From assembly GCF_018130765.1 (NCBI RefSeq), contig NZ_JAFCJZ010000015.1:169426-233425 (forward strand): a stretch of DNA of 64,000 nt. Direction: 5' to 3'. A model generated the notes under the pieces. That model worked only from the letters and a program-made list of their open reading frames with translations. It did not search any database and was not told where the DNA came from. Position 1 is the stretch's first letter; each line of letters begins with the position of its first letter. Source of the stretch: Bradyrhizobium iriomotense (GTDB lineage Bacteria; Pseudomonadota; Alphaproteobacteria; Rhizobiales; Xanthobacteraceae). The translations under genes and the position numbers were made by a program. Below are positions 16,806 to 24,811 of the stretch, piece by piece.

Positions 16806-18125
16806 CTAATGCGCCATCATCCGCGTCGGCAGCCAGGTCGCCAGCAGCGGGAAGGCGATCAGGATCACCAGCCGCACCAGATCCGTTGCCACGAACGGGA
16901 TCACGCCCTTGAAGATGGTGGAGAACGACACGTCCTTCACCACGCTCTTGATGACGAAGACGTTCATGCCGACCGGCGGATGGATCAGGCCGAGCTCGAC
17001 CGTCATCACGATGATGACGCCGAACCAGATCGGGTCGAAGCCGAGATGCATGATCACGGGGAAGATGATCGGCACGGTCAGGATGATCATCGCCATGGCA
17101 TCCATCAGGCAGCCGAGCACGAGATACATCACCATGATCAGCGCCAGCACGCCGTAGGGCCCGAGGCCGAGGCCGGTCAAAAATTCCGTCACCTTTTGCG
17201 GCGTCTGCGTCACCGTGAGGAAATAGCCGAAGATCAGCGCGCCGATCAGCACGGTGAACACCGCGGCCGCGGTGCGCGTCGCCTGCAGCAGCGAGGCCAG
17301 GATTTTCTCGCGGTCGAGCCGTCCGGTGACCACGCCGATGATGAAGGCGCCGGTGGCGCCGACGCCGCCGGCCTCGGTCGGCGTGAAGCGTGGCAGGAAG
17401 GGGAGGCCGTAGAGGCCGCCGATCACGAAGACGAACAGCAGCACCGGCGCCCAGATGTCCTTCAGGCCCGCAAAACGCTCGCGCCACGGCAGCACCTTGC
17501 CCTTGGGCAGGAAGTCGGGCCGGAAATAGCCGATCAGGAAGATCGTGATCATGTACATGGTCATCGCCAGCAGGCCCGGGATGATGCCGGCGATGAAGAG
17601 TTTTCCGATGTCCTGCTCGGTGATGATGCCGTAGACCGCGAGCACGGTGGAGGGCGGCAGCATGGCGCCCAGCGTGCCGCCCGCCGCGATCACGCCGGTG
17701 GCGAACGACTGCGGATAGCCGAAGCGGCGCATCTCGGGATAGGCCACGGCAGAGAACGTTGCGGCGGTCGCGACCGACGAGCCGCAGATCGCGGCAAACC
17801 CGCCGCAGGCGCCGACGGTGGCGATGCCGAGCCCGCCGCGCAAGTGCCCGACAAAGCCGTTGGCCGCGCGGAACAGCTCGCGGCTCATGCCGGAATTGGA
17901 AACGAACGAGCCCATCAGCAGGAACATCGGAATGACGCCGAAGGTGTAGTCGGTGACCGTGCGCATCGAGGTCTGGCCGACCAGCTTCAGTGCGGCCGTC
18001 CCGTTGACGAGATAGGCGAAGCCGGACACGCCGACGAGGCCCATGGCCATGCCGACGGGCACGCGCAGCAGCATCAGGACGAAGAGGGAAACGAAGCCGA
18101 TAACGGCGACGGCATCGGTGCTCAT
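16806..18125 (-). CDS. TRAP transporter large permease (DctM family)
   Basis: This 439-residue integral membrane protein has about 12-13 hydrophobic segments and DctM hallmarks: LLRVPVGMAMGLVGVSGF, GIATVGACGGFAAICGSSVA, GTLGAMLPPSTVLAVYG and GLIHPPVGMNVFVIKS. It forms the Na+-coupled translocation pore. It follows the small permease gene with a 2-base gap and the receptor gene upstream, giving the order P-Q-M. Divergence from pobA suggests 4-hydroxybenzoate or a related aromatic acid as cargo. Confidence 0.93.
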   Translation of the reverse strand: MSTDAVAVIGFVSLFVLMLLRVPVGMAMGLVGVSGFAYLVNGTAALKLVGQTSMRTVTDYTFGVIPMFLLMGSFVSNSGMSRELFRAANGFVGHLRGGLGIATVGACGGFAAICGSSVATAATFSAVAYPEMRRFGYPQSFATGVIAAGGTLGAMLPPSTVLAVYGIITEQDIGKLFIAGIIPGLLAMTMYMITIFLIGYFRPDFLPKGKVLPWRERFAGLKDIWAPVLLFVFVIGGLYGLPFLPRFTPTEAGGVGATGAFIIGVVTGRLDREKILASLLQATRTAAAVFTVLIGALIFGYFLTVTQTPQKVTEFLTGLGLGPYGVLALIMVMYLVLGCLMDAMAMIILTVPIIFPVIMHLGFDPIWFGVIIVMTVELGLIHPPVGMNVFVIKSVVKDVSFSTIFKGVIPFVATDLVRLVILIAFPLLATWLPTRMMAH

Positions 18126-18127
18126 GA

Positions 18128-18637
18128 TTACTCCGTCGCCTTCAGCTTGGGGTCGTGCATCTCTTCGGGATGGAAGATCAGCCGGTAAGTGCGAATCGCA
18201 ATCAGCAGCACCGCCGAGACGTCGCCGATCCAGGCAATCGCGAAGAACGGCCAGGTCGGCATGTGCATGTCGAAGGTGAGGACGTTGTCGTTGTAGGTGC
18301 CGCGCACCTTGTCGAACAGCGTCCAGGTCTGCACGGTAACGACGAACAGCAGTACGAGGGTCGCGAACACGTCGATCCAGCGCTGATAACGCGGCCCGAC
18401 ATTGCCCCAGACCAGGTCGACCGTGATGTGGGTGCCGCGATAGGAGGTCGCGGCGATGCCCCAGAAGATCAGGATGCCGAGCAGCATGCGGCCGATGTCG
18501 AAAGAGTCAGGGATCGAATAGTTCAGCGTGTTGCGCAGCAGCACCGACAAGAAGATGTCGAGCGCGACGAGACCGACGAAGCCGGCCGCGATCCATTCGA
18601 TCGTGTCGATAAAGCGATCCATCCAGGCGCGCTTCAT
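18128..18637 (-). CDS. TRAP transporter small permease (DctQ family)
   Basis: This 169-residue protein starts MKRAWMDRFIDTIEWIAAG at 18637 and has four hydrophobic helices. DctQ-type features include LDIFLSVLLRNTLNYSIPDS and ATSYRGTHITVDLVWGNVG. It partners with the large permease immediately downstream. The gap to the receptor gene upstream contains a palindromic repeat (18689-18828), which may reduce read-through or stabilise the receptor message. Confidence 0.92.
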   Translation of the reverse strand: MKRAWMDRFIDTIEWIAAGFVGLVALDIFLSVLLRNTLNYSIPDSFDIGRMLLGILIFWGIAATSYRGTHITVDLVWGNVGPRYQRWIDVFATLVLLFVVTVQTWTLFDKVRGTYNDNVLTFDMHMPTWPFFAIAWIGDVSAVLLIAIRTYRLIFHPEEMHDPKLKATE

Positions 18638-18688
18638 GGGTGTGTCCTGTGTGATGCCATTCTTACTCTCGACCCGGCGCGCTCGTCG

Positions 18689-18828
18689 CCTCTCCCCGCT
18701 TGCGGGGAGAGGCCGACACGCGAAGCGTGGCGGGTGAGGGGGACTCTCCGCGAGTCCGGCTGTCACCGCCCCCGCGGAGACTCCCCCTCACCCCGACCCT
18801 CTCCCCGCAAGCGGGGAGAGGGGGAGGA
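18689..18828. repeat. Palindromic intergenic repeat, family B2
   Basis: The outer arms are CCTCTCCCCGCTTGCGGGGA and CCTCTCCCCGCAAGCGGGGA. Inner arms GTGAGGGGGACTCTCCGCG and CGCGGAGACTCCCCCTCAC sit between. Relatives are at 55740-55857 and 57338-57493. It sits between the TRAP receptor gene and the small permease gene. Confidence 0.8.
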
Positions 18829-18910
18829 AGCGTCGTGCGCTCCTAACAGCACACTGGCAGAACAACGGCGGCGAAATGCCCCTCGCCGCCGTGCTCCTTC
18901 CGACGCGAAG

Positions 18911-19927
18911 CTACTCCGCCAGCGCGTTGTACTTCTTCAGCGAGGCCTTCAGCTCGCCAAGCGCCGCATCGGGATCGGCGCCGGCCTTCTTGGCGCCGTC
19001 ACCCCAGGTCTTGACCAGCGGCTCGGCCGCCTTCTTCCAGGCGGCAGTCTGCTCGGGTGAGAGCTTGTAGACCTCGTGGCCGGATTCCGCCTTGATCTTG
19101 TCGATGCCGGCATCCTCGAACTTGCCCCAGTGCTCGCCGACCGCGCCGGCCATCTCGACCGTGCAGTTCTTGTCGATCGCGGCCTTCTGCTTGTCGGACA
19201 TCGAATTGTACTTGTCCTTGTTGATCACGAACACGAAGGTCGTGGTGTAGAGCGGCGCCTCCATGTCGTACTTGGTCACCTTGTCGATGCCGAACAGCAC
19301 CAGGGAGCCCCAGGGGAAGGTGACGCCGTCGGCGACGCCGCGCTCGATGATGTCGCGCACTTCCGGTGCCGACGACTGCACATTGGTGCCGCCGAGCGAG
19401 GTGACGAAGTTCGCCATGGTGGCGTGCGCCGGGCGGATCTTCAGCCCCTTCACGTCCTCCGGCATGGCGATTTTCTTGGTCTTGGAGTGGAAGGAGGAGG
19501 GCGAGTGGACGAAGGCCAGGCAGTATTTGACGTCCTTCATCTCCTTCTCGGCATATTTGCGGTACCAGGCATCGAGCCCCATCGAGCCGCCCTTGGCGTC
19601 CGAGATCAGGAACGGCAATTCGCCGGCGCCGACGATCGGGAAGCGGCCGGGCTGGTAGCCGGGATTGACATAGGTGACGTCGGCGATGCCGTCGCGCGCC
19701 ATGTCGTAATGGTCGAAGGCCTTGCCGAGCTGCTGGGCCGGAAACACCTTGCCTGTGATGGTGCCGCCGGAATCCTTGTTCACCGCGGCCACCCAGTCTT
19801 CCAGGGATTTCTGCAGCGGGTGCGAGGCCGGCACCCAGTGCGAGACCTTCAGGTCGAAGGTCTTGTCCTGCGCCAGCGCAGGGCTCACGCTTGCTGCCAG
19901 CAGCAAAGCCAGACAGGCCTTTCTCAT
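18911..19927 (-). CDS. TRAP transporter substrate-binding protein (DctP family)
   Basis: This 338-residue periplasmic receptor has a signal peptide (MRKACLALLLAASVSPALAQ). DctP features include KVSHWVPASHPLQKSLEDWV, FPAQQLGKAFDHYDMARDGI, KGLKIRPAHATMANFVTSLG and APEVRDIIERGVADGVTFPW. The start at 19927 follows a purine-rich GGGAGAGACGCG. It is divergent from pobA, with two AT-rich palindromes between. An aromatic acid such as 4-hydroxybenzoate is the best guess for ligand; this is inferred from position only. Confidence 0.92.
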   Translation of the reverse strand: MRKACLALLLAASVSPALAQDKTFDLKVSHWVPASHPLQKSLEDWVAAVNKDSGGTITGKVFPAQQLGKAFDHYDMARDGIADVTYVNPGYQPGRFPIVGAGELPFLISDAKGGSMGLDAWYRKYAEKEMKDVKYCLAFVHSPSSFHSKTKKIAMPEDVKGLKIRPAHATMANFVTSLGGTNVQSSAPEVRDIIERGVADGVTFPWGSLVLFGIDKVTKYDMEAPLYTTTFVFVINKDKYNSMSDKQKAAIDKNCTVEMAGAVGEHWGKFEDAGIDKIKAESGHEVYKLSPEQTAAWKKAAEPLVKTWGDGAKKAGADPDAALGELKASLKKYNALAE

Positions 19928-19975
19928 CACGCGTCTCTCCCTCTTTTCAAAGCCGGGCTTCGATGGCCCGGGCTC

Positions 19976-19997
19976 ATTATTTAACATGTTATATAAT
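19976..19997. promoter_or_regulatory. 22-bp near-perfect AT-rich palindrome upstream of the TRAP receptor
   Basis: ATTATTTAAC (19976-19985) and GTTATATAAT (19988-19997) are complementary at 9 of 10 positions around a central AT. It lies 48 bases upstream of the receptor start. The second palindrome at 20098-20114 shares the TTATAT character, so one regulator could bind both. Confidence 0.6.
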
Positions 19998-20097
19998 TGG
20001 CGGGCGCGTTCAAGCCGGAACTGGCGCGACATCTATGTCAGCCATGTTGCATGGATTTGTCGCTGCTAGCGCGACGCGCTCTCCTCTTTTGCCCAAC

Positions 20098-20114
20098 AAT
20101 TATATGATATAATT
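20098..20114. promoter_or_regulatory. Perfect 8-1-8 palindrome upstream of pobA
   Basis: AATTATAT and ATATAATT are exact complements around a single G at 20106. It lies 66 bases upstream of the pobA start, in the divergent region shared with the TRAP receptor. No regulator gene is adjacent. Confidence 0.65.
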
Positions 20115-20180
20115 ATCGTCTGCGGATCGGCGCGACAAGCGCGTCCGCGCCGCACCCTACAGAATCGGGAGGAGCAAGTA

Positions 20181-21350
20181 TTGCGGACAAAAGTCGCAAT
20201 CATCGGGGCCGGGCCGGCTGGATTGTTGCTTGGGCAACTGCTGCATCGATACGGCATCGACAATGTCATCCTGGAGCGGCAGAGCCCGGACTATGTGCTG
20301 GGACGCATCCGCGCCGGCCTCCTGGAGGAGGGAACCGTCGCTCTGCTCGATCAGGTCGGCGCCGGCACGCGGGCGCATGCCGAAGGCCTGGTGCATGAAG
20401 GCATCGAGCTCGCCTTTTCCGGCCGCCGCCACCGCATCGACATGAAGGCTGCGACCGGCAAGACGGTGATGATCTACGGCCAGACCGAGGTCACGCTCGA
20501 CCTGATGAATGCGCGCAAGGCTGCTGGCCTCGTGTCGGTCTACGAGGCGAGGGACGTGCAGCCGCATGATTTCGACGGCAGTCACCCGCGCGTAACCTAT
20601 GTGAAGGACGGCGTGACCCACACGCTCGATTGCGATTTCATCGCCGGCTGCGACGGCTTCCACGGTGTCAGCCGCGCCAGCGTGCCTGATACGGCGATCG
20701 AGGAGTTCGAGCGGGTTTATCCGTTCGGCTGGCTCGGCATTTTGTCCGAGACGCCGCCGGTCAGCCACGAGCTGATCTACTCCAACCACGCGAGAGGCTT
20801 TGCGCTCTGCACCATGCGCTCGATGAAGCGCAGCCGGCACTACGTGCAGTGCTCGCTCGACGACCATGTCGACCAATGGCCGGACGATCGCTTCTGGGAC
20901 GAGCTGAAAAGCCGGCTCGACCAGGAAGCCGCCGACAGCCTCGTCACGGGACCGTCGATCGAGAAGAGCATCGCCCCCTTGCGCAGCTTCGTCGCGGAGC
21001 CGATGCGCTTCGGCAAGATGTTCCTGTGCGGCGACGCCGCCCACATCGTGCCGCCGACCGGCGCGAAGGGACTGAACCTCGCCGCCAGCGATGCGCATTA
21101 TCTGTCGAGTGCGCTGCGCGAATTCTACGACGAGAAATCGAACGCCGGCATCGATGCCTATTCCGCCAGGGCGCTGGCCCGCGTCTGGAAAGCCGTGCGC
21201 TTCTCCTGGTGGATGACCTCGATGCTGCACAAATTCCCCGACACCGGCACCATCGGCGCCCGCATCCAGCTCGCCGAGCTCGACTACGTCACGCAGTCGC
21301 AGGCCGCAATGACGTCGCTGTCGGAGAATTACGTGGGGCTGCCGTTCTGA
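20181..21350 (+). CDS. pobA: 4-hydroxybenzoate 3-monooxygenase
   Basis: This 389-residue FAD enzyme converts 4-hydroxybenzoate to protocatechuate with NADPH and O2. The N-terminal dinucleotide fold (VAIIGAGPAGLLLGQLL), the sequence GRIRAGLLEEGTVALLDQVG, the substrate-binding HARGFALCTMRSMKRSRHYV and the second FAD motif FLCGDAAHIVPPTGAKGLNL all match PobA. The start codon is TTG at 20181, preceded by GGGAGGAG at ideal spacing, and no upstream ATG is in frame. It is divergent from a TRAP transporter that may import its substrate. Confidence 0.95.
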   Translation: MRTKVAIIGAGPAGLLLGQLLHRYGIDNVILERQSPDYVLGRIRAGLLEEGTVALLDQVGAGTRAHAEGLVHEGIELAFSGRRHRIDMKAATGKTVMIYGQTEVTLDLMNARKAAGLVSVYEARDVQPHDFDGSHPRVTYVKDGVTHTLDCDFIAGCDGFHGVSRASVPDTAIEEFERVYPFGWLGILSETPPVSHELIYSNHARGFALCTMRSMKRSRHYVQCSLDDHVDQWPDDRFWDELKSRLDQEAADSLVTGPSIEKSIAPLRSFVAEPMRFGKMFLCGDAAHIVPPTGAKGLNLAASDAHYLSSALREFYDEKSNAGIDAYSARALARVWKAVRFSWWMTSMLHKFPDTGTIGARIQLAELDYVTQSQAAMTSLSENYVGLPF

Positions 21351-21357
21351 CACGGTG

Positions 21358-21450
21358 CCGTAGGGTGGGCAAAGGCGCAAAGCGCCGTGCCCACGATCTT
21401 CCTATAATCGCGAAAGCTCGTGGGCACGCTTCGCTTTGCCCACCCTACGG
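21358..21450. repeat. Palindromic intergenic repeat, family D
   Basis: CCGTAGGGTGGGCAAAGGCG at the left matches its complement ending CTTTGCCCACCCTACGG at the right, with CGTGCCCAC/GTGGGCACG inside. It begins 8 bases after the pobA stop and may act as its terminator or a stabilising hairpin. Confidence 0.75.
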
Positions 21451-21463
21451 GATTTCTCCACAT

Positions 21464-21550
21464 CGTCATTGCGAGCGCAGCGAAGCAATCCAGATTGTAT
21501 CCGCGGAAAGATTCTGGATTGCTTCGTCGCAAGGGCTCCTCGCAATGACG
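21464..21550. repeat. Palindromic intergenic repeat, family C
   Basis: CGTCATTGCGAGCGCAGCGA is matched by TCGTCGCAAGGGCTCCTCGC and AATGACG at the other end, with AATCCAGA ... TCTGGATT inside. A second copy is at 22120-22199. With family D it fills most of the 310-base gap after pobA. Confidence 0.8.
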
Positions 21551-21660
21551 GGGGTGCCCATTTCAAACACCCGCGCAAATCCCGTTTAAAACTTTGTAGG
21601 CGGTGAAACCGTCATCCACATCGCGTTCAATGGCGGCAGCCACACATACGCGAGACAGCC

Positions 21661-22080
21661 ATGACCTCCGCCGACATCCCCGACGGCTTCGAGCCGCTCC
21701 TTCGCAAGAGCCCTCTCACCGAGCCCTGGGAGCCGCTTTACTCAAAGAAGACCGACAAGGCCGTCATCATCGGCCTGCGGCTGGCAAAACCGCACACCAA
21801 CGGCCGCGGCCTCATCCATGGCGGCCTCATCGCCGCACTCGCGGACAATGCCATGGGCTACAGCTGCGCGCAGGCGACGGGCTGGACCACGTCGTTCGTG
21901 ACGGTCTCGCTCTCGGTCGATTTCGTCGGCTCCGCGGAGATCGGCCGGTGGTGTTCGATCGAGAGTGACGTGATCAAGACCGGCAAGACGATCTGTTTCG
22001 CGCAGTGCCTGGTGAGGGCCGACGACGCCGTGATCGCGCGGGCGAGCGGGACGTTTCGCGTGGTGCCGAAGAAGGGGTAG
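21661..22080 (+). CDS. PaaI-type hotdog thioesterase
   Basis: The 139-residue hotdog domain has the PaaI pattern GRGLIHGGLIAALADNAMGY (HGG with the following Ala/Asp helix), then VTVSLSVDFVGSAEIGRW and CLVRADDAVIARASGTFRVV. It would hydrolyse an acyl- or aryl-CoA thioester in the cytoplasm; the substrate is unknown. It stands alone between palindromic repeats, downstream of pobA but over 300 bases away. Confidence 0.88.
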   Translation: MTSADIPDGFEPLLRKSPLTEPWEPLYSKKTDKAVIIGLRLAKPHTNGRGLIHGGLIAALADNAMGYSCAQATGWTTSFVTVSLSVDFVGSAEIGRWCSIESDVIKTGKTICFAQCLVRADDAVIARASGTFRVVPKKG

Positions 22081-22119
22081 AGCCGCTCGTGAGGTGGGCC
22101 GCGATGTGACCTCTTGCTC

Positions 22120-22199
22120 CGTCATTGCGAGCGCAGCGAAGCAATCCAGACTGCCACCGGGGAAAGATTCTGGATTGCTTCGCTACGCTCGCAATGACG
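22120..22199. repeat. Palindromic intergenic repeat, family C (second copy)
   Basis: CGTCATTGCGAGCGCAGCGA at the left is complementary to CGCTACGCTCGCAATGACG at the right, with CAATCCAGA and TCTGGATTG inside. A truncated family F piece follows at about 22233-22262. The whole lies between the convergent thioesterase and LysR genes. Confidence 0.8.
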
Positions 22200-22265
22200 T
22201 GGAGATAGCGGTGCGGCACACTTCGCATTCGTGCTCCGGACGCACCGCGTCCGGGACACGAGTCA

Positions 22266-23156
22266 TCACCCGAACCGCCACTCCGCCGTCTCCACCACGA
22301 GATCGATGAACGCGCGTACCTTGGCCGAGAGCAGGCGCGAGGTCGGGTAGACGATATGGATCGGCAGCGCCGGCTGCTCGTATCTCGCCAGCAGGATTTT
22401 CAGGCGCCCGCGCTTCAGCCCCTCGGCGGCCTGATAGGCCAGCACCCGCGTCACGCCGCCGCCGGCCTCGGCGTATTGCAGGGCGGCATCGGCGCTGTTG
22501 CTGGTGAAGCGCGGGGTCGGCGTGACCTCGATGTCGCGGCCGTCCTGCACGAAGTGCCAGCCGGCCGACGGGCCGAACTGGATGGCCTGATGTGCGCGTA
22601 ACGCTTCCGGCGTCTTCGGCTCGCCATGACGCTTCAAATAGCCGGGCGCGGCCACCACGATCCGTCGCATCTCGCCGACCTGGCGCGCCACCAGCGAGGA
22701 ATCGGCGAGATGGCCGATCCGCACCGCCGCGTCGACGGCGTCTTCCACGAGATTGACGAGGTTGTCCGACAATCTGAGCTCGGCGGCTACTTCCGGGTAG
22801 CGCTGGAGATAGGCGGTCATGACCGGCCCGACATGCAGCCGGCCGAAGCCGACGGGGGCCGACACCACGAGGCGTCCGCTCGGCCGGTTGCGCTCCTCCC
22901 GCGCGGAGCCGTCGGCCTCCTCGACATCGGCGAGGATGCGCCGCGCGCGCTCCAGATAGCGCGTGCCGACGTCGGTCAATCTCACCTGCCGCGTGGTCCG
23001 CTGCAGCAGCCGCACGCCGAGATGCTCCTCCAGCGCCGCGATCAAGCGCGTCACCGCCGAGGGCGACAGCCGCAGCTTTCGCGCCGCCGGCGCAAAGCCG
23101 CGCAAATCGGCGACGGTGACGAAGACGTGCATGGCTTCGAGGCGGTCCATGGCCAT
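22266..23156 (-). CDS. LysR family transcriptional regulator
   Basis: This 296-residue protein has an N-terminal winged helix (MDRLEAMHVFVTVADLRGFA, LSPSAVTRLIAALEEHLGVR, LLQRTTRQVRLTDVGTRYLE) and a periplasmic-binding-like effector domain from about 90 (GRLVVSAPVGFGRLHVGPVM). It resembles the CrgA/AaeR-type branch. It is divergent from the flavin-binding protein at 23273, and a T-N11-A LysR box lies next to its own start, so regulation of that neighbour is likely. Confidence 0.92.
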   Translation of the reverse strand: MAMDRLEAMHVFVTVADLRGFAPAARKLRLSPSAVTRLIAALEEHLGVRLLQRTTRQVRLTDVGTRYLERARRILADVEEADGSAREERNRPSGRLVVSAPVGFGRLHVGPVMTAYLQRYPEVAAELRLSDNLVNLVEDAVDAAVRIGHLADSSLVARQVGEMRRIVVAAPGYLKRHGEPKTPEALRAHQAIQFGPSAGWHFVQDGRDIEVTPTPRFTSNSADAALQYAEAGGGVTRVLAYQAAEGLKRGRLKILLARYEQPALPIHIVYPTSRLLSAKVRAFIDLVVETAEWRFG

Positions 23157-23157
23157 T

Positions 23158-23174
23158 ATTGCATATATCGCAAT
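23158..23174. promoter_or_regulatory. LysR-type T-N11-A box
   Basis: ATTGC (23158-23162) and GCAAT (23170-23174) are perfect complements with a 7-base AT-rich spacer, giving a T-N11-A element. It lies 2 bases upstream of the LysR start and about 100 bases before the divergent gene at 23273. Confidence 0.55.
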
Positions 23175-23272
23175 GATGAAGTGTCAAGGCGGTCGATTGT
23201 TTTAAACGACGAAGGGGCCATTTTGGAGTGCGACAGACGCAGGAATGCGCCGGAATTTCAGGAGATGTTCCG

Positions 23273-23902
23273 ATGACAGCCGCCCATACCTATGCCAGCG
23301 ACGTGGCCTTCTCGCCCGCGGTGAAGGCGATCCAGGCGCGCAAGGGTTCGCGTGAGGCCTATGCGCGCAGCGAGCAGCGCGGCTGGCGCACCGAGGTCGA
23401 CGAGAATCTCGCCGCGTTCCTCGCTGACGCCAACAGCTTCTACTTCGCCACCACCTCGGCCGACGGCCAGCCCTACATCCAGCACCGCGGCGGGCCCAAG
23501 GGCTTTCTCAAGGTGCTGGACAAGCAGACCCTCGCCTTCGCCGACTATGCCGGCAACCAGCAGTTCATCACCCAGGGTAATCTCTCGGAGAACCCTAAGG
23601 CCTACATCTTCGTGATGGACTACGCCCATCGCCGCCGGGTCAAGATCTGGGGCGAGGCGCACGTCGTCGAGGATGACGAGGCGTTGACGACGTCGCTGAT
23701 GCCGAAGGGGTACCGCGCGCGGCCGGAGCAGGTCATCCTGTTCAAGATCGCGGCGTGGGACACTAACTGCCCGCAGCACATTCCGCAGAAGTTCGACGCG
23801 GGCGATGTCGCGGCCGCGCTGGCGGCGAGGGATCAGCGGATTGCGGAGCTGGAAGCGGAGATCGCGGCGTTGAAGGGGGAGAAGGCGGCGGGAGCATCGT
23901 AA
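23273..23902 (+). CDS. Pyridoxamine 5'-phosphate oxidase-like flavin-binding protein
   Basis: This 209-residue protein starts MTAAHTYASDVAFSPAVKAI at 23273, after AGGAGA. The split-barrel FMN domain includes FYFATTSADGQPYIQHRGGP, LAFADYAGNQQFITQGNLSE, NPKAYIFVMDYAHRRRVKIW and the FKIAAWDTNCPQHI segment typical of this subfamily. A short helical coiled tail (AALAARDQRIAELEAEIAAL) ends it. It is probably a cytoplasmic FMN-dependent reductase of unknown substrate, likely under the divergent LysR regulator. Confidence 0.88.
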   Translation: MTAAHTYASDVAFSPAVKAIQARKGSREAYARSEQRGWRTEVDENLAAFLADANSFYFATTSADGQPYIQHRGGPKGFLKVLDKQTLAFADYAGNQQFITQGNLSENPKAYIFVMDYAHRRRVKIWGEAHVVEDDEALTTSLMPKGYRARPEQVILFKIAAWDTNCPQHIPQKFDAGDVAAALAARDQRIAELEAEIAALKGEKAAGAS

Positions 23903-23914
23903 TGCGCCGCTCGT

Positions 23915-24077
23915 TTACCCTCCCCTGGAGGAGGAGGGTCGATCGCGCGAAGCGCGAGCGGGGTGGGGTGATCTCTCAACACGGGCACTGTGCGCGGGGA
24001 GAGACCGTCACCCCACCCCGCTTCGCATTTCGCTTCGCTCCATGCGAAGCGACCCTCCCCCTCCAGGGGAGGGTAAG
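23915..24077. repeat. Palindromic intergenic repeat, family B3 (second copy)
   Basis: TTTACCCTCCCCTGGAGGAG pairs with CTCCAGGGGAGGGTAA at the other end. Inner arms are GGGGTGGGGTGATCTCTC and GAGAGACCGTCACCCCACCC. The right edge nearly touches the livF stop at 24080, so it may double as the operon's transcription end. Confidence 0.8.
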
Positions 24078-24079
24078 AG

Positions 24080-24811
24080 TCACAATACACTCGCCCCTTC
24101 GTGCTGGAAGCCGAGATAGCTGGCCGCGACGCGCTCATTCGCGGCGACATCGCTGGCCTTGCCGCTGAGCACGAACTCGCCGAGCTCCATCACATAGGCC
24201 TGGTCCGCGATCTTCAGCGCGGCCTGCGCGTTCTGCTCGACCAGCAGCACCGACACGCCGGCGGCGCGCAGCTCGGTGACAATGCGGAAAATGTCGGCGA
24301 CGATGATCGGGGCGAGGCCGAGGCTCGGCTCGTCCAGCATCAGCAGTTTCGGCTCGCCCATCAGGGCGCGGCCCATCGCGAGCATCTGCTGCTCGCCGCC
24401 GGAGAGCGTGCCGGCGAGCTGCTTGCGGCGCTCCTTGAGCCGCGGAAACAGCGTGTAGATGCGCTCGATCGAGGCTTTTGCCCGGCTCCGCTCGATGCGG
24501 AAGGCGCCGAGTTCGAGATTGTCCTCGACATTCATGGTCACGAACAATTCACGGTGCTCGGGAACGAGGCCAAGCCCCATCGCGACGCGATCCTCGATGT
24601 CGAGCCGGGCGAGATCCTGGCCGGCAAAGGCGACGCGGCCCTTCAGCGGCAGGATGCCCATGATGGCCGAGAGCAGCGTGGTCTTGCCGGCGCCGTTGGC
24701 GCCGACGATGGTGACGATCTGGTTGGCGCCGACCTCGAGCGAGACCGAGCGCACGGCCTCGACCTTGCCATAGGCGACATGGGCATCGGTGACGGACAAC
24801 AGCGCGCTCAT
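24080..24811 (-). CDS. livF: Liv-type ABC transporter ATP-binding protein
   Basis: This 243-residue ATPase has Walker A GANGAGKTT (about 34-42), Q-loop region VPEHRELF, signature LSGGEQQMLAMGRAL and Walker B LLMLDEPSLGLAP. The VPEHRELFVTMNVEDNLELG pattern identifies the LivF branch. Its start overlaps the stop of the fused LivMG gene in ATGA. With LivH and LivMG it forms an importer lacking its own receptor gene; MarR control is inferred from the divergent regulator at 27803. Confidence 0.92.
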   Translation of the reverse strand: MSALLSVTDAHVAYGKVEAVRSVSLEVGANQIVTIVGANGAGKTTLLSAIMGILPLKGRVAFAGQDLARLDIEDRVAMGLGLVPEHRELFVTMNVEDNLELGAFRIERSRAKASIERIYTLFPRLKERRKQLAGTLSGGEQQMLAMGRALMGEPKLLMLDEPSLGLAPIIVADIFRIVTELRAAGVSVLLVEQNAQAALKIADQAYVMELGEFVLSGKASDVAANERVAASYLGFQHEGASVL

